From Erysipelotrichaceae bacterium (GTDB lineage Bacteria; Bacillota_I; Bacilli_A; Erysipelotrichales; Coprobacillaceae): 42,950 nt of DNA. Below, piece after piece: positions 18,474 to 25,267 of the stretch (its first letter is position 1; every line of letters begins with the position of its first letter). The translations under genes were made by a program, and so were the position numbers. The stretch is from the NCBI GenBank assembly GCA_021201315.1, contig JAJQFG010000091.1, forward strand, positions 1 through 42,950. Reading direction: 5' to 3'. The notes under the pieces were generated by a model. It saw only the letters and a program-made list of their open reading frames with translations. It did not search any database and was not told the origin of the DNA.

Positions 18474-18557
18474 GTGAAAGAATATCATAAAGAATTTCAT
18501 TTCTTTGGACACTCATTAAGTATTCATATTAGTATTTCAGATGCACATCAAGATTGA
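18474..18557 (+). CDS. mini-ORF 2, 27-residue peptide related to mini-ORF 1
   Basis: A GTG start with GGAGGTGA five bases upstream, reading MKEYHKEFHFFGHSLSIHI and then SISDAHQD. The core E-F-H-F-F-G-H-S-L-S-I aligns with the mini-ORF 1 core. It carries six histidines in 27 residues, so metal binding is conceivable, but no known motif is matched. Its last codons form the left arm of a hairpin at 18543-18562 that separates it from the convergent MATE gene. Confidence 0.5.
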   Translation: MKEYHKEFHFFGHSLSIHISISDAHQD

Positions 18558-18568
18558 TGTGCTCTTTA
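18543..18568. terminator. bidirectional hairpin between mini-ORF 2 and the MATE gene
   Basis: GCACATCA (18543-18550) and TGATGTGC (18555-18562) with loop AGAT, then TCTTTAATT on the plus strand. It includes the stop codon of mini-ORF 2 and lies four bases from the MATE stop. Confidence 0.6.
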
Positions 18569-19873
18569 ATTGGTATAATGTTTAATCATCATAACAACAT
18601 ATATAGCAACTATAAGTTCAGTAATAGGCATAGCAAGCCATATAGCATTCACATTAATGATTGGTAATAGTATAATAAGTATACCACTTATAATAATACC
18701 TCTGGTAATAGAAACAATAAATGATATATTTGGCTTCATAATGGATTGGAAGTAATATGTAGAAAATATATTAAGTGGTAGTAATATAAATGATAAAGCA
18801 TAAATTCTCATAATGGCTGGTGCCATTTGTAATATTTCATTTGTTGGGGCCATATAAATGTATATAAATAAATTTGGAAATACTTCTATTAATATTGTCC
18901 ATATAATTGAAACAACAGCGACACTACTTATAGCATATTTTAATACTTTTTTGATACGTTGATTCTTGTCGGCACCATAATTCATAGAAATAATAGGTTG
19001 ACTGGCTTGACCAACCGCATAAGCACAACATTGGACGAATGTCGAAATATTTATTACAACACTATAAACAGATAAGGCATTGGTATTTAGATATAAAACT
19101 ATTTGGCGATTAAAGAGAATTGTTAAAAATCCCATAGCAACATCAATAAAGAATGAAGAAAAACCATTAATTGTAATACGATATATTTTTTTAGATAACT
19201 GTTTTGGAATCTTGAAAGATAATGTGTTTGTGCGTTTTACAAAATGTGTTAACATCACAATAAAAGATATCAATGCACCAAGTCCTGTTGCGATACCAGC
19301 TCCTTGAATACCTTTGTCACATACAAATACAAAGAAATAATCTCCAATCATATTAAAGATACCACCAGCGATAATAGCTATTGTTGCAAGAGTTGGATCA
19401 TTATCATTTCTTAAAAAAGCTGCAAGCATTTGATTGAATAAGAAACATGGAAATACAAACTTAATAGGAAATATATAAGCTCTAGCAAGTTCTAAGGTAT
19501 CTACAGTTGCACCAAACGCATTCAATATAGTTTCATCAAATAATATAATCAATATCCAGCAAATGAATCCTAAAATAATAGAACCAATTACTGCTGCACT
19601 AAAATAATCATTAGGATTATCTTTTTTATTATCCTGTCCTTTAATCATACTATAAAGTACAGAACCACCAATCCCCATCAGTAATCCCAAACTATATATA
19701 ACATTCCAAATTGGAGCCACAATAGCTAATGCAGCTGTACCATTAGGACCTTGATATTGACCAACCATAGCCATATCAACAACACCATATATACAAGATA
19801 TAAGAGAACTACCAAAAGCAGCGGCTAAATACTTATAATAAATTGGTTTAATTTCATCATTTAAAAAATCCAT
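18566..19873 (-). CDS. MATE-family exporter (MepA-type)
   Basis: A 435-residue multidrug and toxic compound extrusion transporter with 12 predicted helices in two six-helix halves. Recognisable elements include AAAFGSSLISCIYGVVDMAMVGQYQGPNGTAAL near the N-terminus and AVGQASQPIISMNYGADKN in the second half. An upstream in-frame ATG at 19942 would add residues encoded by the terminator hairpin; the ATG at 19873, with AGGGGG eight bases before it, is the clear start. Expression is probably controlled by the structured leader at 19885-19972, which resembles those of MATE exporters that respond to guanidinium. Intact, unlike the paralogue at 4342-5612. Confidence 0.88.
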   Translation of the reverse strand: MDFLNDEIKPIYYKYLAAAFGSSLISCIYGVVDMAMVGQYQGPNGTAALAIVAPIWNVIYSLGLLMGIGGSVLYSMIKGQDNKKDNPNDYFSAAVIGSIILGFICWILIILFDETILNAFGATVDTLELARAYIFPIKFVFPCFLFNQMLAAFLRNDNDPTLATIAIIAGGIFNMIGDYFFVFVCDKGIQGAGIATGLGALISFIVMLTHFVKRTNTLSFKIPKQLSKKIYRITINGFSSFFIDVAMGFLTILFNRQIVLYLNTNALSVYSVVINISTFVQCCAYAVGQASQPIISMNYGADKNQRIKKVLKYAISSVAVVSIIWTILIEVFPNLFIYIYMAPTNEILQMAPAIMRIYALSFILLPLNIFSTYYFQSIMKPNISFIVSITRGIIISGILIILLPIINVNAIWLAMPITELIVAIYVVMMIKHYTN

Positions 19874-19884
19874 AAATCCCCCTA

Positions 19885-19972
19885 ATAAAAAGAGCTGTAT
19901 AAGGACAGATATCTCAATCTGCAGCCTTATCCAGCTCACCATTTCTTTTGAATGGCTTACCCTCCAGCAAGT
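19885..19972 (-). ncRNA. leader RNA with terminator, candidate guanidine-IV (mepA) riboswitch
   Basis: On the minus strand the leader reads CTGGAGGGTAAGCC, then a hairpin GCCATT/AATGGT with a CAAAAGA-type loop, then GAGCTGGATAAGGCTGCAG. The last part is the left half of an intrinsic terminator: GAGCTG-G-ATAAGG pairs with CCTTAT-A-CAGCTC (hairpin 19892-19937), followed by TTTTTATTA just before the MATE ribosome site. A promoter places the start near 19972, at the upstream end of the aptamer-like part. The guanidine-IV or mepA motif is known upstream of MATE genes in Bacillota and acts through a terminator; I match it by context and general architecture, not by a computed alignment. Another ligand class is possible. 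Confidence 0.55.
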
Positions 19973-19978
19973 ATCAAT

Positions 19979-20006
19979 ATTGTAACATACACAAATTGAA
20001 AGTCAA
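19979..20006 (-). promoter_or_regulatory. promoter of the MATE leader
   Basis: Minus-strand TTGACT (20001-20006), a 16-base spacer and TACAAT (19979-19984) preceded by TGT, an extended -10. It points at the riboswitch-like leader. Confidence 0.65.
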
Positions 20007-20327
20007 TGACTAAAAAACAAGTTATAAATGAAAAATATAAGATGAACAATACCATTGAATTCTTCATTAGCAGGTCAAATATATTTATGTATGATTATCG
20101 CCTCGTCATCATTATAACAAATATATTCTTTCAATAAAATATTCGATCCTTTTAATCATAATAATTAAACGAATATAATTGCAATGATACAAAAGTGCAT
20201 AAAAATGCGTTTGTATACATTAATCTGCTTTTTATATATAATATTGCTTAAATTAAAAATGCTTTTTATATATTATTTTTGTATTATTAATATTGCTTTT
20301 TATTGTATTTAAGTTTAAGATAAATAT
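20007..20327. other. A+T-rich intergenic region with TGCTTTTTAT repeats
   Basis: No ORF, RNA gene or terminator was found. The part 20226-20300 holds TGCTTTTTATATAT at about 20227 and again near 20259, and a related TTGCTTTTTATTGTATT near 20292, spaced about 32-33 bases. They may serve as binding sites or curved DNA upstream of the ATPase gene, or be chance in such A+T-rich DNA. No good promoter was identified. Confidence 0.4.
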
Positions 20328-20341
20328 AGGTGGTGATATTA

Positions 20342-21703
20342 ATGATATTTAAAAGAAAGATATATCAAAAACTTTTAGATTGGAAAAATAATGAATCTAA
20401 TGAGACTGCCTTACTTATTGAAGGAGCACGACGCATAGGAAAATCAACTATTGTAGAAGAATTTGCGAAAAATGAATATAAAAGTTATATATTAATAGAT
20501 TTTAGTGATGTTAGAGATATTATTCTTGATGCATTTAATAATTATTTAATTAATTTAGATACTTTTTTTATGATTTTAAGTGTTCAATATGATGTTGGAT
20601 TATATCCACATGAATCGTTAATAATTTTTGATGAAGTACAGTTCTTTCCTAAAGCTAGACAATCTATAAAAAAACTAGTCAAAGATGGTAGATATAATTA
20701 TATTGAAACTGGTTCGCTTATTTCTATTAAAGAAAATGTAAAAGATATTATTCTACCTTCTGAAGAACAAATGATTAAAATGTATCCTATGGATTTTGAG
20801 GAGTTTGCCTGGGCTTTAAATCAAAATATGATGGTAAAGTATATAAAGAAATGTTTTGATGATTGTGTGCCATTAGATGATAATTTGCATCATAAAGCAA
20901 TGATGTTATTTAAGCAGTATATGATGGTTGGAGGTATGCCAAAGTGTGTATCAACATATATTGAGAAAAATAGAAGTTTTCGTGAAGTTGATGCTGAAAA
21001 ACGAAGAATCCTATCATTGTATAAGAATGATATAAGCAAAATTGATAATTATTACAAATCACGAGTATCGTCCATTTTTGATCAAATACCTGCTTTCTTA
21101 TCAAAACATGAGAAAAGGGTAAGGTTGTCCAATATTCAAATGAATTCGACTTTTCCTATGTATAAGGAAACATTCTATTGGTTAGGTGATTCAATGGTAT
21201 GTAATGAGTGTTTTAGTTGTAATGATCCTAATGTTGGCTTATCTATCAATGAAGATAGAACAAGTGTTAAATGTTATATGGGGGATACAGGATTACTTAT
21301 TAGTCATGCTTTTACAGAGAAAGAAATAGCTGATAAACAGCTATATAAACAAATATTAAATGATAATCTATCCATTAATGAGGGGATGTTATTTGAAAAT
21401 ATTGTGGCTCAAGCTTTAACTTGTAATGGTTATCCGTTATATTTTTATACTGAATATAATAAGGAAAAAGGACATAATGATATTGAAATAGATTTTATAA
21501 TCTCTAATAAAAGTAAAACTAGATTAAAAATCTATCCTATTGAAGTAAAATCGTCTAAGAAGTATTCAACAAAATCATTAGAAAGATTTATAGATAAATA
21601 TTCATCACGTATTGATAAAGCATATGTTATTCATACTAAGAATTTATCCATAAAAAGTAATAAGATTATATGTTTACCAGTGTATATGACTATGTGCTTA
21701 TAG
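20342..21703 (+). CDS. AAA ATPase with DUF4143 C-terminal domain
   Basis: A 453-residue member of the common AAA_14/DUF4143 family. The Walker A motif is GARRIGKST at 28-36, Walker B is LIIFDEVQ at 93-100, and ETGSL around residue 126 is the family's sensor-like loop. The C-terminal part contains EIDFII and YPIEVKSSKKY (E401, K403), the D...E-x-K layout of a PD-(D/E)XK nuclease-like fold. Precise role is unknown; these are often accessory genes and present in many copies. An in-frame GTG at 20330 lies inside the ribosome site AGGTGGTG, so ATG 20342 is used. It is followed by its own terminator. Confidence 0.85.
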   Translation: MIFKRKIYQKLLDWKNNESNETALLIEGARRIGKSTIVEEFAKNEYKSYILIDFSDVRDIILDAFNNYLINLDTFFMILSVQYDVGLYPHESLIIFDEVQFFPKARQSIKKLVKDGRYNYIETGSLISIKENVKDIILPSEEQMIKMYPMDFEEFAWALNQNMMVKYIKKCFDDCVPLDDNLHHKAMMLFKQYMMVGGMPKCVSTYIEKNRSFREVDAEKRRILSLYKNDISKIDNYYKSRVSSIFDQIPAFLSKHEKRVRLSNIQMNSTFPMYKETFYWLGDSMVCNECFSCNDPNVGLSINEDRTSVKCYMGDTGLLISHAFTEKEIADKQLYKQILNDNLSINEGMLFENIVAQALTCNGYPLYFYTEYNKEKGHNDIEIDFIISNKSKTRLKIYPIEVKSSKKYSTKSLERFIDKYSSRIDKAYVIHTKNLSIKSNKIICLPVYMTMCL

Positions 21704-21750
21704 ATTAAATCAACCTTGCTTTTAGCAATGCTGATTTAATCTTCTTTTTT
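21703..21750 (+). terminator. intrinsic terminator after the AAA ATPase
   Basis: GATTAAATCA (21703-21712) pairs with TGATTTAATC (21732-21741), with an inner TTGC/GCAA pairing, then TTCTTTTTT. The convergent small gene ends inside the right arm. Confidence 0.85.
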
Positions 21751-21904
21751 CAACGAAAAGCCAACAATCACTAATATAACACCAATCATTTGTGAAATAA
21801 AGCTAATCCAAAATATAACAACATCTTCATCACTAGCAAGTATAAATATATATAGCAAAAGCTATAAATCCTATCCCTAATAACATTAATTTTATGTCTT
21901 TCAT
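21736..21904 (-). pseudogene. small two-helix membrane protein, frameshifted
   Basis: From the ATG at 21904 the frame reads MKDIKLMLLGIGFIAFAIYI and stops soon after at a TAG near 21834. In the next frame it continues ILASDEDVVIFWISFISQ and then MIGVILVIVGFSLKKED to a TAA at 21736. The lesion sits around the TA-rich tract 21841-21856. Removing one base gives 56 codons and two helices. AAGGTAAC precedes the ATG. It is the third of three small membrane-protein genes on this strand. Family not recognised. Confidence 0.55.
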
Positions 21905-21919
21905 AGTTACCTTCTAAAA

Positions 21920-22081
21920 TCAATTTTTCTTCTTGCTAAAGTTTAATGCAGCAATAAGTAGAAATGACATAGTTTCATGAAAATAAAGGTAACCATGAAA
22001 GAAAATACATCTGATAGTAGCTATTATTGCTATAATATAGCATATATATTTGAGTATTTTTAATGAATCTATGGTTTTCAT
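21920..22081 (-). CDS. small two-helix membrane protein, unknown
   Basis: Fifty-three residues with two hydrophobic helices (about 8-25 and 33-46) and a basic KKKN end. The ATG at 22081 overlaps the preceding stop as ATGA and so is the natural start; an earlier in-frame ATG at 22126 lies within the upstream gene. Co-transcribed with the 115-120 residue membrane protein before it. Confidence 0.55.
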   Translation of the reverse strand: MKTIDSLKILKYICYIIAIIATIRCIFFHGYLYFHETMSFLLIAALNFSKKKN

Positions 22082-22428
22082 ATTTTTCGGAAGAATCCTT
22101 TCTTCTTGCCGTAATGAATAATGCAAAGTATATATAAATGTTCTGCAAATATACTAAAGAGAGCTATATATACAAATGCATTATCACTATAATCAACAAG
22201 AACAACAAGTAATATACACATAATGATAATCATAGGCTGTTTGATATACCATGTTTTTTCTAAAACATTGTTAAAACGTTGATCAATGATTTCATGTTTT
22301 TTAGTGATATCCATTGCAATATAACGTTTAAAAAATTTTATACGCCATTTTGGTATCAAGATAATACATATATAATGAATGATTAAAATAAGTACTAAAA
22401 TATTCATCAAGACTTTATATCCAATCAT
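22078..22428 (-). CDS. membrane protein, unknown
   Basis: A 116-residue protein with about three hydrophobic helices (roughly 7-25, 66-81 and 86-104), a basic cytoplasmic segment KWRIKFFKRYIAM and a basic end GKKKGFFRKI. CTAGGAGGT precedes the ATG. It heads a run of three small membrane-protein genes and diverges from the MerR gene across 184 bases, so the MerR protein may regulate it. Family not recognised. Confidence 0.55.
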   Translation of the reverse strand: MIGYKVLMNILVLILIIHYICIILIPKWRIKFFKRYIAMDITKKHEIIDQRFNNVLEKTWYIKQPMIIIMCILLVVLVDYSDNAFVYIALFSIFAEHLYILCIIHYGKKKGFFRKI

Positions 22429-22561
22429 AAATACCTCCTAGTCAATTAATATTTTTTATGTAATATTTAAAGGATATTTTTATTGATATTCCTTCTCGAA
22501 TACAATCCTATCATATTGATTTGTACATTATGTGAAAATGTATAATAATTTAATTTTTAAC

Positions 22562-22592
22562 TTGACCTGACCCTTAGGGTTAGGTCTATTAT
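22562..22592 (+). promoter_or_regulatory. MerR-type promoter with 19-bp spacer and dyad operator
   Basis: TTGACC (22562-22567) and TATTAT (22587-22592) are separated by 19 bases, the over-long spacing typical of MerR-regulated promoters. The spacer and flanks contain the dyad GACCTGACCCT (22564-22574) and AGGGTTAGGTC (22576-22586), with one mismatch. The regulator gene starts at 22613, so autoregulation is likely. Confidence 0.8.
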
Positions 22593-22612
22593 ATAGTTGG
22601 GAAGGTGATATT

Positions 22613-23476
22613 ATGTTTATCAAGGAAGTGACAAATCAATATCCAATCACTAGAAAAGCTTTGCTTACTTATGAAGAAAAGGGACTTATACATCCTAAAC
22701 GTAATTTATCTGGTTATCGAGATTATAGTGATGAGGATATTATTACAATAAAGAAAATTATAATACTTAGGAAAATGAATTTTTCTTTAAATGAAATTGA
22801 AGAAGTATTACAAGGAAATATCGAATGGCGAGGAGATAAAATGAAACAGTTTGATGATCAAATTCAAAGACTACAGATACAAAAAAGTTATATTCCTAAT
22901 CTTTCTTTAGCAATGATGGATTTATATGATATTGATCAATTAACAGAAGAATTGGAAGATACTTTTGATAAAGATAAAGAAATAAATATGAAAATGCCAT
23001 ATTCAATGTTTGTCATATGTATGTTATTATGTCTTATATTAATGTGTGTTTCTTATTATTTTGCTTCCATATATTTAGTATTTATGACATTGTTTATGAT
23101 GGTTTGTATTTATTTATATCGTTGTTTATATGATTCATCTGTTTATCTTGAAACTCATACACGCAGTTATATTCCTTATTGTTTGTGTTTTATAGGTATT
23201 ATAGGAATGGTTTTGAGTAGTTGTTATTATAATTTAGAAGTTGACTTACAATCGGTTATATCAATTTATATCATTGTTTTTGCTTTTTTTATTCAAATGG
23301 GATTATTTCAATTTGTTAAGCGCAAGCAATTTGCTATTAAATATAATAATAAATTATTTTGGATATGTATCATATTAATGTTTATATTATATGGTTTTCA
23401 TTTTTATGCTTTTGGTTCAACACTTATACTTTGGGCTAATCAATTTTATCAAATCAAGTCATCAGGAGTTGATTAA
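22613..23476 (+). CDS. membrane-anchored MerR-family regulator
   Basis: Residues 1-70 form a MerR winged helix (TRKALLTYEEKGLIHPKRN, then SGYRDYSDEDI, a variant of the usual ALRYYE...G-R-Y-S-D). Residues about 75-115 are the dimerisation coiled coil. Instead of a small ligand domain, residues about 130-280 hold five predicted membrane helices. The protein therefore probably reports a membrane-borne signal while bound to its own promoter. GAAGGTGAT precedes the ATG. No structural gene lies downstream, so the targets may be itself and the divergent small membrane genes. Confidence 0.8.
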   Translation: MFIKEVTNQYPITRKALLTYEEKGLIHPKRNLSGYRDYSDEDIITIKKIIILRKMNFSLNEIEEVLQGNIEWRGDKMKQFDDQIQRLQIQKSYIPNLSLAMMDLYDIDQLTEELEDTFDKDKEINMKMPYSMFVICMLLCLILMCVSYYFASIYLVFMTLFMMVCIYLYRCLYDSSVYLETHTRSYIPYCLCFIGIIGMVLSSCYYNLEVDLQSVISIYIIVFAFFIQMGLFQFVKRKQFAIKYNNKLFWICIILMFILYGFHFYAFGSTLILWANQFYQIKSSGVD

Positions 23477-23516
23477 TTGAATGTGTTTTAACTTGTAGTG
23501 TCTAATATTATAGAAT

Positions 23517-23541
23517 AAAAAAGCTGTTATAAAAACAGCTT
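23517..23541 (-). terminator. terminator of the flavodoxin/DUF3793 transcript
   Basis: On the minus strand AAGCTGTT (23534-23541) pairs with AACAGCTT (23521-23528), followed by TTTT ATTC. On the plus strand there is only an A-run ahead of the stem, so it serves mainly the minus strand. Confidence 0.65.
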
Positions 23542-23545
23542 CTAG

Positions 23546-24109
23546 TTACAACCTAGTAACAATATCTTTAATACATTGTCCACAATGTACACAACCTAAA
23601 ACTTCCTGTTGACATAAATCATAAATATAAAACAAATGTTTTGCATTTTCTTCATTATGATAAACCTTCCAATAGCCACAATATTGGCACTTATCATGAT
23701 TTATAAATCCTATAACATCTTCCAAAGGATAGCCTAAAAATAGTCCTATTTCATGAGGATAGTGTTTATAGTATGTTAAACGATAATTAAGATAAGATAA
23801 TGTTTTGTTTAAGTTTTCAATAGGATAGTTGTAGTTTGTAAGAAATTTTTGAATGTCATATTGATGAAGAATGGATTTTAATAATTTTTTACAGTAAACA
23901 AATATAGTTACTCTAGTTTGACTTTCTTGTAATATTTGGATGAATAAACCTTCGGGGTTAAGAGTTTCATTATATTTGTTTACGATGTATTCAAGATTAT
24001 CAATATAGCTCTTTTCAATATGAAACATGTTTGCGACTTTTTTCTTTTTGAGTACAGGAGCACAATGAATAGCTAATAATTTCTCAAATTGTAACTCTGT
24101 AGATGACAT
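23546..24109 (-). CDS. DUF3793 family protein
   Basis: A 187-residue protein. The C-terminal half has the family features FPHEIG-like YPHEIGLFLGYPLEDVIGFI, GYWKVYHNEENAKHLFYIYDLC, and extra cysteines (CQYCG, CVHCGQC) that could bind a metal or iron-sulfur cluster. The ATG at 24109 follows the flavodoxin TAA by one base; an earlier in-frame ATG at 24136 lies inside the flavodoxin gene. DUF3793 genes often neighbour small flavodoxins in gut Bacillota, so a shared redox role, probably under iron limitation, is an inference. Function unknown. Confidence 0.8.
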   Translation of the reverse strand: MSSTELQFEKLLAIHCAPVLKKKKVANMFHIEKSYIDNLEYIVNKYNETLNPEGLFIQILQESQTRVTIFVYCKKLLKSILHQYDIQKFLTNYNYPIENLNKTLSYLNYRLTYYKHYPHEIGLFLGYPLEDVIGFINHDKCQYCGYWKVYHNEENAKHLFYIYDLCQQEVLGCVHCGQCIKDIVTRL

Positions 24110-24110
24110 C

Positions 24111-24467
24111 TTATAGTTCAGCCAACTTTGCTTCAATAGCTGCTAAATCATCATCTGTACCATCATTTTCTACTCTATAAAGAACATCAACGTTGTACAT
24201 TTCAGCTATCTTATCACCAGCTTGACAATAGGCTTCGCCATATCCTTTATCACCAGATACAACAACACCTTGTAAGAAATCAGCATTACCTTCTAAGAAA
24301 GATTCTACTTCCATAGGAATATCACCAAATCCATCAGTATAAGTAAATAAAACATACTCTTCTTCAATTGTTTCAGATCCATCGTCAATACGTAAAGCAT
24401 CATCGTAACCTAAATTATTAACGATTGATTCAACATTTCCAGTTCTAGATGCATAAGCAATTTTCAT
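24111..24467 (-). CDS. NrdI-like flavodoxin
   Basis: A 118-residue flavodoxin of the NrdI type. The FMN phosphate loop is ASRTGNVES, and the later segments VVSGDKGYGEAYCQAGDKI and LYRVENDGT match NrdI's G-N-x2-F-G-E-A-Y/F-C-x-A-G-D and Y-x-F/V-E-x2-G-T motifs. NrdI activates the manganese cofactor of class Ib ribonucleotide reductase, but no nrdE or nrdF gene is nearby. It is paired with DUF3793 and sits behind two palindromes that overlap its promoter, so a low-iron electron carrier is an alternative role. Confidence 0.8.
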   Translation of the reverse strand: MKIAYASRTGNVESIVNNLGYDDALRIDDGSETIEEEYVLFTYTDGFGDIPMEVESFLEGNADFLQGVVVSGDKGYGEAYCQAGDKIAEMYNVDVLYRVENDGTDDDLAAIEAKLAEL

Positions 24468-24485
24468 AAATTATTTTCCTCCTTT

Positions 24486-24528
24486 AGTTAGCGATAACTA
24501 ACTATTAATAAGTTAGCATCAACTAACT
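24486..24528 (-). promoter_or_regulatory. paired palindromic operators, DtxR/IdeR-like
   Basis: Two 18-bp inverted repeats with identical arms: AGTTAGCGATAACTAACT (24486-24503) and AGTTAGCATCAACTAACT (24511-24528), their starts 25 bases apart. They resemble iron-box sequences of the DtxR/IdeR class (TTAGGTTAGnCTAACCTAA). The second covers the -10 region of the flavodoxin promoter, so binding should repress. Confidence 0.65.
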
Positions 24529-24538
24529 AAAATGTCAA
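24510..24538 (-). promoter_or_regulatory. promoter of the flavodoxin/DUF3793 operon
   Basis: Minus-strand TTGACA (24533-24538), a 17-base spacer and TAACTT (24510-24515) preceded by TGC. Confidence 0.6.
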
Positions 24539-24545
24539 GTACATC

Positions 24546-24587
24546 TTGATATTAATATCGTCTTATGATAAAATAACATTGTTATGT
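24546..24587 (+). promoter_or_regulatory. tetR promoter with overlapping operator
   Basis: TTGATA (24546-24551), 17 bases, TAAAAT (24569-24574) with TGA in front. The operator AAATAACATTGTTATGT (24571-24587) overlaps the -10 and start site, and its exact reverse complement recurs at 25233-25249. Confidence 0.7.
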
Positions 24588-24600
24588 AAGAGGTGATTTC

Positions 24601-25200
24601 ATGACAAGAAAGCTAGGAACATTGTCAGAAGACACATATGCGAAATTATTGGAAAGTGCTAAAGAAGAGTTTTATGAGAAAGGTTATCAAAAAGCTTCTT
24701 TAAGACAAATTTGCAATAATGCTGATGTAACAACAGGAGCTTTATATTTCTTTTTTAAAAACAAAGATGATTTGTTTATTCATGTGATAAGTGAAGCTTG
24801 TGAATTCTTTTTAGAAGCAATAAAGGTTCATTACCAAAATGAATTAGCAGTTCAGTCACAAAATGTGAGCGGTGATGAGGAAGAAGATATAAGAGCCATC
24901 TATCAGTTATTGGATTATTATTATAGTCATAAAGAAGTGTGTCAAATTGTATTAAAGCATCGTGATTATCCTTATGTCATTGAATTCTTTGATAAGTTAA
25001 CAGAATTATTAGATAAACAAACTATACTTATTTTTCAAGAATATAGAGAATTAGATTCTTTTACTATTCATTGGTTATCGCATCTACAAATTGATGCTTT
25101 TATGCAGATCATATCTCATGATTTGGATATAAACGAAGCCAAACAACAATTAAATATAATGATTCATTTTCTTAGATCAGGATTTGAATCATTGGTTTAA
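24601..25200 (+). CDS. TetR-family transcriptional regulator
   Basis: A 199-residue regulator. The DNA-binding domain is residues about 10-60 (AKEEFYEKGYQKASLRQICN, then ADVTTGALYFFFKNKDDLF), followed by an all-helical ligand domain. GAGGTGATTTC precedes the ATG. It sits just before an ABC exporter and shares a 17-bp operator with it, so it most likely represses itself and the exporter until a ligand, perhaps an exported compound, binds. Confidence 0.87.
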   Translation: MTRKLGTLSEDTYAKLLESAKEEFYEKGYQKASLRQICNNADVTTGALYFFFKNKDDLFIHVISEACEFFLEAIKVHYQNELAVQSQNVSGDEEEDIRAIYQLLDYYYSHKEVCQIVLKHRDYPYVIEFFDKLTELLDKQTILIFQEYRELDSFTIHWLSHLQIDAFMQIISHDLDINEAKQQLNIMIHFLRSGFESLV

Positions 25201-25221
25201 TAAGGACTAAAGTCCTTATTA
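25198..25221 (+). other. 11-bp perfect hairpin at the tetR stop codon
   Basis: TAATAAGGACT (25198-25208) and AGTCCTTATTA (25211-25221) with loop AA, starting at the tetR stop. An A-run, not a T-run, follows, so it may stabilise or process mRNA rather than terminate. Confidence 0.6.
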
Positions 25222-25232
25222 AAATAACATTT

Positions 25233-25249
25233 ACATAACAATGTTATTT
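25233..25249 (+). promoter_or_regulatory. second TetR operator, upstream of the ABC genes
   Basis: ACATAACAATGTTATTT is the exact reverse complement of the 17 bases over the tetR promoter. Nearby AAATAACATT at about 25222 extends it to a larger inverted repeat. It lies 19 bases before the ABC ATPase ATG. Confidence 0.7.
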
Positions 25250-25267
25250 AGTTAGAAGGGAGTAACT

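Noticed and set aside
20226-20310. TGCTTTTTAT repeats considered as a CRISPR array
   Set aside because: Only three short, imperfect, A+T-rich copies; no cas genes and no proper repeat-spacer lengths.
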